Of a DNA stretch of 64,000 nucleotides, positions 56,905 through 64,000 are shown piece by piece. How positions within the stretch are numbered: the first letter of the stretch is position 1; each line of letters starts with the position of its first letter. Made by a program: the position numbers and the translations under genes. The DNA is taken from positions 124,001-188,000 of the forward strand of contig JOHN01000001.1 of NCBI GenBank assembly GCA_000719695.1, read 5' to 3'. This stretch comes from Streptomyces sp. NRRL F-6131 (GTDB lineage: Bacteria; Actinomycetota; Actinomycetes; Streptomycetales; Streptomycetaceae). The notes beneath the pieces are model-generated. The model was not told the DNA's origin and did not search any database. It saw only the letters and a program-made list of their open reading frames with translations.

Positions 56905-57048
56905 TACGGTCGGGCAACCGCACGGCCGCGCGGCGCAACGCCGCGAGCCCACAGGACTCAGGGCCGCAGTTCCGCCACACCCCGTCCAGCCACGAGCCGG
57001 GCGGGGTCCGGTGGGGGGAAGTGGCATGGACAGGGAGAAACGAGCAAG

Positions 57049-58884
57049 GTGGCAACACCCAAGTCGCGCCCGCGCGACGGCTACCCAGGGCGGGCGCTGG
57101 CCCTCATCCTGGTCGTGACCGTCGGACTGGTCGCCCTCATGTTCGGGACGGGCAACACCAAGCCCCGCCTCGGGATCGACCTCGCCGGCGGCACCAGCAT
57201 CACGCTGAGCGCGAAGTCGAGCGACCCCAAGGCGATCAACAAGTCCAACATGGACATCGCCACCGGGATCATCGAGCAGCGGGTCAACGGGATGGGCGTC
57301 TCCGAAGCGGAGGTCCAGACCCAGGGCGACCGCAACATCATCGTGAACATCCCCAAGGGCGGTGACAAGCAGAGCGCGGCCGACCAGGTCGGCACCACCG
57401 CGCAGCTGTACTTCCGCCCGGTCCTCGCCCTCGCCCCGAGCGGCATCCAGGCCCCGGCCCCGAGCGCGACCCCGTCGGCGGGCGCGACCGGCACCCCCGG
57501 TGCCACCAGCACCCCGAGCGCTTCCGCGACCGGTGCCCCGAGCGCCTCCGCCCCGGCCGCCGCGACCGGCACGCCGAGCGCGAGCGCCACCAAGCAGGGC
57601 CGCCCGGCCGGTGAGGCCCTCGCGGCCGACACCACCCCGTCGCCGGTCGCCACCACCGGCGCCGCGGCCTCCGGCACCCCGTCGGCCGCCGCGACCGGCA
57701 CGCCGTCCGCCGCGGCCACCGCCCCCGTCACCCCGGACCTCTCGGCCGCGATGACCTCGGGCACCGTGCCGCCGGAGCTGGCCGCCCAGTTCGCCGCGCT
57801 GGACTGCACCAAGCCGGACCAGCGGAACAAGAACTACCAGACCGCCGAGGGCGCGCCGACCGTCGCCTGCACGCAGAAGGACGAGAACGGCGCCTTCTAC
57901 AAGCTGGCGCTCGGCCCGGTCGCGGTCTACGGCAAGAACGTCTCCAAGGCGCAGGCCAGCATCGACACCCAGCAGGGCGGCGGCTGGCAGGTCCAGCTGC
58001 AGTTCGACAACAAGGGCACCGACGCCTTCACGGCCGTCACCGGCCAGCTGGCCACCCAGCCCGACCCGACCAACCAGTTCGCCATCGTGCTGGACGGCCA
58101 GGTCGTCTCCCACCCGTACGTCCGCAACGCCATCCCCGGCGGCTCGGCCGTGATCTCCGGCAACTTCGGTCAGACCGAGGCGCAGAACCTCGCCAACGTG
58201 CTGAGCTTCGGCGCGCTGCCGCTGGAGTTCACCACCAGCGACGTCACCACCGTCTCCCCGCAGCTCGGTGGCGACCAGCTGAAGGCCGGCCTGATCGCCG
58301 GTCTGATCGGCATGATCCTGGTGGTCCTCTACTCGCTGGTGTACTACCGCGGCCTGGGCCTGGTCTCGATCGCCGGTCTGCTCGTCTCGGCGGCGCTGAC
58401 CTACTCGATCATGAGCCTGCTCGGCGGCGGGATCGGCTTCGCGCTGAACCTGCCGGCGGTCTGCGGCGCCATCGTCGCGATCGGCATCACCGCCGACTCC
58501 TTCATCGTGTACTTCGAGCGCATCCGTGACGAGGTCCGCGAGGGCGCCCCGCTGCGCCCGGCCGTCCAGCGCGCCTGGCCGCGCGCCCGGCGCACCATCC
58601 TGGTGTCGGACTTCGTCTCCTTCCTCTGTGCCGCCGTGCTCTACGTGGTGTCGGTCGGCAAGGTGCAGGGCTTCGCGTTCACGCTGGGCCTGACCACGGC
58701 GCTCGACGTCGTGGTGATCTTCCTCTTCACCAAGCCGCTGATCACGCTGCTGGCCCGCCGGAAGTTCTTCTCCGACGGTCACCCGTGGTCCGGCCTGGAC
58801 CCGAAGCGCCTGGGCGCCCGCCCGCCGCTGCGCAGCACCCGTCGTCGTACCCCTTCGTCCTCCGCCGCCGTGAAGGGGGCCTGA
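57049..58884 (+). CDS. secD: Protein translocase subunit SecD with Ala/Thr/Pro-rich insertion
   Basis: SecD with SecF uses the proton gradient to help pull proteins out of SecYEG. The 611-residue protein has helix 1 (ALALILVVTVGLVALMF), the D1 motif LGIDLAGGTSITL, the large external P1 region with FAIVLDGQVVSHPYV and GQTEAQNLANVLSFGALPL, and five C-terminal helices including GIGFALNLPAVCGAIVAIGI and FERIRDEVREG. Residues about 130-231 are an inserted low-complexity stretch of TPSA, GTPSA and SASA repeats within the external part. Actinobacterial SecD proteins often have such spacers. The GTG at 57049 follows GGAGAAACGAGCAAG. Confidence 0.94.
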   Translation: MATPKSRPRDGYPGRALALILVVTVGLVALMFGTGNTKPRLGIDLAGGTSITLSAKSSDPKAINKSNMDIATGIIEQRVNGMGVSEAEVQTQGDRNIIVNIPKGGDKQSAADQVGTTAQLYFRPVLALAPSGIQAPAPSATPSAGATGTPGATSTPSASATGAPSASAPAAATGTPSASATKQGRPAGEALAADTTPSPVATTGAAASGTPSAAATGTPSAAATAPVTPDLSAAMTSGTVPPELAAQFAALDCTKPDQRNKNYQTAEGAPTVACTQKDENGAFYKLALGPVAVYGKNVSKAQASIDTQQGGGWQVQLQFDNKGTDAFTAVTGQLATQPDPTNQFAIVLDGQVVSHPYVRNAIPGGSAVISGNFGQTEAQNLANVLSFGALPLEFTTSDVTTVSPQLGGDQLKAGLIAGLIGMILVVLYSLVYYRGLGLVSIAGLLVSAALTYSIMSLLGGGIGFALNLPAVCGAIVAIGITADSFIVYFERIRDEVREGAPLRPAVQRAWPRARRTILVSDFVSFLCAAVLYVVSVGKVQGFAFTLGLTTALDVVVIFLFTKPLITLLARRKFFSDGHPWSGLDPKRLGARPPLRSTRRRTPSSSAAVKGA

Positions 58885-58888
58885 CACC

Positions 58889-59989
58889 GTGTCGCGCTTC
58901 TCCAATCTGGGCCACAAGCTCTACCAGGGCGAGGTCAGCTTCGACTTCGTCGGCCGCCGCAAGCTCTGGTACAGCATCTCCGGGGTGATCGTCCTGGTCG
59001 CCGCGATCGGCCTGGCGATGGGCCTGCACCTGGGCATCGAGTTCAAGGGCGGCTCGGTCTACACCGTGGCCAAGCCCGGGCTGTCGGTGTCGCAGGCCCA
59101 GGACGCGGTCGACAAGATCGTCTCCTCGCACCCGCTGGTGCAGTCGACCGACAACGGCAAGATCCGCATCCAGGTCTCCTCGGAGGACAAGACCACCTCC
59201 TCGGAGTTCACCGGGAAGCTGTCCCAGGAGATCGGCGTCCCGGTCGCCGAGATCGACACCCAGGTGATCGGTCCCAGCTGGGGTGAGCAGATCTCCAACA
59301 AGGCGCTCACCGGTCTGATCATCTTCATGATCCTGGTGACGATCTACCTGGCGATCGCCTTCGAGTGGCGGATGGCGGTGGCCGCCCTGGTCGCCCTCAT
59401 CCACGACCTCCTGATCACCATCGGCGTCTACGCCCTGGTGGGCTTCGAGGTCACCCCGGGTACCGTGATCGGCTTCCTGACCATCCTCGGGTACTCCCTC
59501 TACGACACGGTCGTCGTCTTCGACACCGTGAAGGAGAACGCCAAGGACCTCACCAAGCAGAACAAGCTCACCTACAGCGACGCGGCCAACGCGGGTCTCA
59601 ACCAGACCCTGGTCCGCTCGCTCAACACCACGGTGGTCGCCCTGCTCCCGGTGGCGGCGCTGCTGTTCATCGGTGGCGGTCTGCTCGGTGCCGGCACCCT
59701 GAACGACATCTCGCTGGCCCTGTTCATCGGTCTCGCCGCCGGTGCCTACTCCTCGATCTGCGTCGCCACCCCGCTGCTCGCGCAGCTCAAGGAGGAGCAG
59801 CCGGAGATGAAGGCGCTGGCCAAGCGGGTCGCCCAGCGCCGGGCCGCCGAGGCCAGGGCCGCCGCGGCCAAGGAGGCCGGCGACGGCGAGGAGATCGCGG
59901 ACGAGGACCTGCCGGCGGGTATGGTCGGTCAGCGCGGCCGAGCGGCCGGCACCACGCGTGCCAAGGGCCGTCCGTCCACCAAGCGCTGA
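58889..59989 (+). CDS. secF: Protein translocase subunit SecF
   Basis: A partner of SecD, 366 residues with six helices. The hallmarks are GIEFKGGSVYTVAK after helix 1, the periplasmic P4-like domain up to TQVIGPSWGEQISNKAL, EWRMAVAALVALIHDLLITI, GYSLYDTVVVFDTVKENAKD and NQTLVRSLNTTVVALLPVAA. The last 60 residues are charged and Ala-rich and cytoplasmic. The GTG at 58889 lies four bases after the secD stop, so the two are translationally linked. apt follows 25 bases after the stop. Confidence 0.96.
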   Translation: MSRFSNLGHKLYQGEVSFDFVGRRKLWYSISGVIVLVAAIGLAMGLHLGIEFKGGSVYTVAKPGLSVSQAQDAVDKIVSSHPLVQSTDNGKIRIQVSSEDKTTSSEFTGKLSQEIGVPVAEIDTQVIGPSWGEQISNKALTGLIIFMILVTIYLAIAFEWRMAVAALVALIHDLLITIGVYALVGFEVTPGTVIGFLTILGYSLYDTVVVFDTVKENAKDLTKQNKLTYSDAANAGLNQTLVRSLNTTVVALLPVAALLFIGGGLLGAGTLNDISLALFIGLAAGAYSSICVATPLLAQLKEEQPEMKALAKRVAQRRAAEARAAAAKEAGDGEEIADEDLPAGMVGQRGRAAGTTRAKGRPSTKR

Positions 59990-60014
59990 TCCCCGTCGAC
60001 CGTTAGGACCCTTC

Positions 60015-60566
60015 GTGACCACCGCCGACACTTCCCTGGCCGAGCTGCTCACCAGCCGGATCCGGGACGTCCAGGACTACCCGAAGCCGGGCGTGCTGTT
60101 CAAGGACATCGCGCCGCTGCTCGCCGACGCCGAGGCCTTCGCCGCGCTCACCCGGGCGCTGGCGGAGCGGGCGCGGGCGCTCGGGGCGACCAAGGTGGTG
60201 GGCCTGGAGGCGCGCGGCTTCGTGCTGGCCGCCCCGGCGGCCTTCGCGGCCGGGCTCGGCTTCGTGCCGATCCGCAAGCAGGGCAAGCTGCCCGGCGAGG
60301 TGTTCCGGCGCTCCTACGAGCTGGAGTACGGCTCGGCGACGCTGGAGGTGCAGTGCGACGCCTTCGCGCCCGGTGAGCGGGTGCTGGTGGTGGACGACGT
60401 GCTGGCCACCGGCGGGACCATCGGTGCCTCGCTGGACCTCGTCAAGGAGGCCGGTGCCGAGCTGGTGGGCGTCGTGGTGCTGATGGAGCTGGGCTTCCTG
60501 GACGGGCGCGGGCGACTGGCCCCGCACCTGGGCGCGGCCCCGCTGGAGACGCTGGTCACGGTCTGA
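60015..60566 (+). CDS. apt: Adenine phosphoribosyltransferase Apt
   Basis: Apt salvages adenine to AMP using PRPP. The 183-residue protein has the type I PRTase PRPP loop VLVVDDVLATGGT, the N-terminal hood YPKPGVLFKDIAPLL, the VVGLEARGFVLAAPAA loop and RKQGKLPGE. The frame is open upstream into secF; the GTG at 60015 is chosen for AGGACC seven bases upstream and the normal length. It lies between secDF and relA, an arrangement known in many Gram-positive genomes. The sharing of purine nucleotides with the (p)ppGpp enzyme is a plausible link. Confidence 0.95.
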   Translation: MTTADTSLAELLTSRIRDVQDYPKPGVLFKDIAPLLADAEAFAALTRALAERARALGATKVVGLEARGFVLAAPAAFAAGLGFVPIRKQGKLPGEVFRRSYELEYGSATLEVQCDAFAPGERVLVVDDVLATGGTIGASLDLVKEAGAELVGVVVLMELGFLDGRGRLAPHLGAAPLETLVTV

Positions 60567-60822
60567 GGCGAAGAGCGGCAACCGGGCCCGGTACGGGTCC
60601 GTTCGGGCGGCGGTCGGAATCATCCGGCCGCCGCCCGCTGCCGTCCGGGACGGGTCCGCGAGGTGTCCGCGGGGTGTCCGGTCGGTGTGCGGGCCCGGCC
60701 GACCGAACGCCCCGGCGCCGGGCTCGGTACCATGAAGGTTCATCCCCTCCCGGTTGCGTGAGGCGCGGCCCCGGCCGCGTGGTGCCCGCGGGGGGGCAGG
60801 CCGAGCGCCCTGAGGAGTGTCC

Positions 60823-63255
<2,433 letters not shown>

Positions 63256-63270
63256 CGGCGGCCGGCGCAC

Positions 63271-63319
63271 GACGCCCGAAGGGCCCCCGGGGATCGCTCC
63301 CCGGGGGCCCTTCGGCGTC
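63271..63319. terminator. Long hairpin between relA and the convergent DUF349 gene
   Basis: GACGCC (63271-63276) and a 15-base segment (63278-63292) pair with 63314-63319 and 63299-63313, with one bulged C at 63277 and a 6-base loop ATCGCT. It is probably bidirectional. Confidence 0.85.
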
Positions 63320-63320
63320 A

Positions 63321-63347
63321 CGCAGGTCGTGCAGGTCACGCAGGTGG
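63321..63347 (+). repeat. Three 9-base tandem units next to the relA terminator
   Basis: CGCAGGTCG, TGCAGGTCA and CGCAGGTGG follow one another directly after the hairpin. No function is seen. Confidence 0.7.
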
Positions 63348-63361
63348 TGCGGGGCGGCCGG

Positions 63362-64000
63362 TCAGCCGCTGAACTCCTCCTGGCTGCGGTGCGCCTGCTC
63401 CAGCAGCTCCTGGACGCCGGCCAGCTCGGACTCCAGCTTCGCCGTCCGCGACGCGTTGCCGGCCGCGCGGGCCTTGTCGAGGTCGGCGCGCAGCTTGTCG
63501 GCCTTGGCCTGGAACAGGCCCACCATGCCGGCCGCGCGGGCCTTGGCCTCCGGGTTGGAGCGCTTCCACTCGCTGTCCTCGGCCTCGCGGATCGCCCGCT
63601 CGACCGCGTTCAGCCGGCCGTCCAGCTTCGGACGGACGTCGCGCGGCACGTGGCCGATGGCCTCCCAGCGCTCGTTGATCTCGCGCAGGGCCGCCTTGGC
63701 CGCCTTGAGGTCGGTGATCGGCAGGATCGTCTCGGCCTCGGTCGCCAGCGCTTCCTTGAGCTTCTGGTTGGCGACCTGCTCGGCGTCACGCTCGCTGAAC
63801 ACCGCGGAGCGCGCCTGGAAGAAGACGTCCTGGGCGCCGCGGAACCGCGCCCACAGCTCGTCCTCGACGTCGCGCTGGGCGCGGCCGGCGGCCTTCCAGC
63901 GCGCCATCAGGTCGCGGTAGCTCGCCGCGGTGTCGCCCCACTCGGTCGAGGAGGAGAGCGCCTCGGCCTCGGCGACCAGCTGCTCCTTGGTGACCCGGGC
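63362..64000 (-). CDS. DUF349 domain-containing protein (5' end outside window)
   Basis: This gene is read leftwards and its N-terminal part lies beyond the right edge; 212 residues are visible with no start codon needed inside the window. The sequence is a charged, alpha-helical repeat protein of the DUF349 type: repeated W-x-x-x-G/A blocks such as RWKAAGRAQRDVEDELWARF and INERWEAIGHVPRDVRPKLD, each followed by a helix with A-x-x-x-R spacing. The C-terminal 60 residues form a likely coiled coil (KADKLRADLDKARAAGN, KLESELAGVQELLEQAH). The function of DUF349 proteins is not established. It shares the relA terminator region. Confidence 0.88.
   Translation of the reverse strand, partial: ARVTKEQLVAEAEALSSSTEWGDTAASYRDLMARWKAAGRAQRDVEDELWARFRGAQDVFFQARSAVFSERDAEQVANQKLKEALATEAETILPITDLKAAKAALREINERWEAIGHVPRDVRPKLDGRLNAVERAIREAEDSEWKRSNPEAKARAAGMVGLFQAKADKLRADLDKARAAGNASRTAKLESELAGVQELLEQAHRSQEEFSG

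Overview
The window is chromosomal DNA from a high-G+C actinomycete of the Streptomyces/Kitasatospora type. Third codon positions are almost all G or C, GTG and TTG starts are common, and the content includes the sporulation protein SsgB, phosphatidylinositol-mannoside genes, a PASTA-free membrane Ser/Thr kinase, a large SpoIIE-type phosphatase and the block pgsA-acyltransferase-pimA-pdxST-yebC-ruvCAB-yajC-secDF-apt-relA. I see no prophage, integrase, insertion sequence, CRISPR array or biosynthetic cluster. It is core chromosome.

Layout. 1-717: 3' part of an rRNA guanine methyltransferase. 836-8651: arginine genes argCJBDR, then argG and argH (no argF); ARG-box-like operators overlap the argC and argG promoters. 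8769-9938: a stand-alone sigma region-4 protein and a GNAT acetyltransferase. 10507-13133: methionine importer metNIQ behind a long gene-free leader. 13341-14108: a second GNAT carrying an in-frame minisatellite. 14356-21630: cobalamin/siroheme genes, namely a CbiE-CbiT fusion, a 1,327-residue protein (disordered tail + BluB + CobT) and CysG. 21798-27908: SpoIIE-type phosphatase (-), TrmH-type RNA methyltransferase (+) and a membrane Ser/Thr kinase (-); two of the convergent junctions here carry unusual duplicated palindromes. 28347-29473: a tiny membrane protein and a tRNA operon on the minus strand (Gly, Cys, four Val-GAC). 29775-31742: a pabB/pabC-like folate pair. 31872-36349: GNAT, DsbA-like protein, membrane proteins, CGNR regulator, ssgB. 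36475-36825: two tRNA-Val(CAC). 36913-39624: exonuclease, DUF4365 protein and an unknown partner. 39724-46765: thrS, HIT hydrolase, an unknown membrane protein, a DCC-family protein and an EF-G-like GTPase. 47002-63255: phospholipid/PIM synthesis, PLP synthase, YebC, the RuvABC resolvasome, Sec accessory proteins, Apt and the bifunctional (p)ppGpp enzyme. 63362-64000: 5'-truncated DUF349 protein.

How the genes work together. The left part makes amino acids and cofactors: arginine under ArgR, methionine uptake, corrin ring methylation and lower-ligand activation, and p-aminobenzoate. The right part is a growth and maintenance block covering membrane lipid head groups, vitamin B6, recombination, secretion, purine salvage and the stringent response. 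Most genes are read rightwards. The convergent junctions carry strong hairpins.

The most unusual signals are the two palindromes built on four TTTGCAAA octamers at 21646-21778, a second duplicated hairpin at 25509-25611, the giant BluB-CobT fusion, and several in-frame or intergenic minisatellites. Functional calls rest on motifs and family knowledge read by eye. No database search was run.
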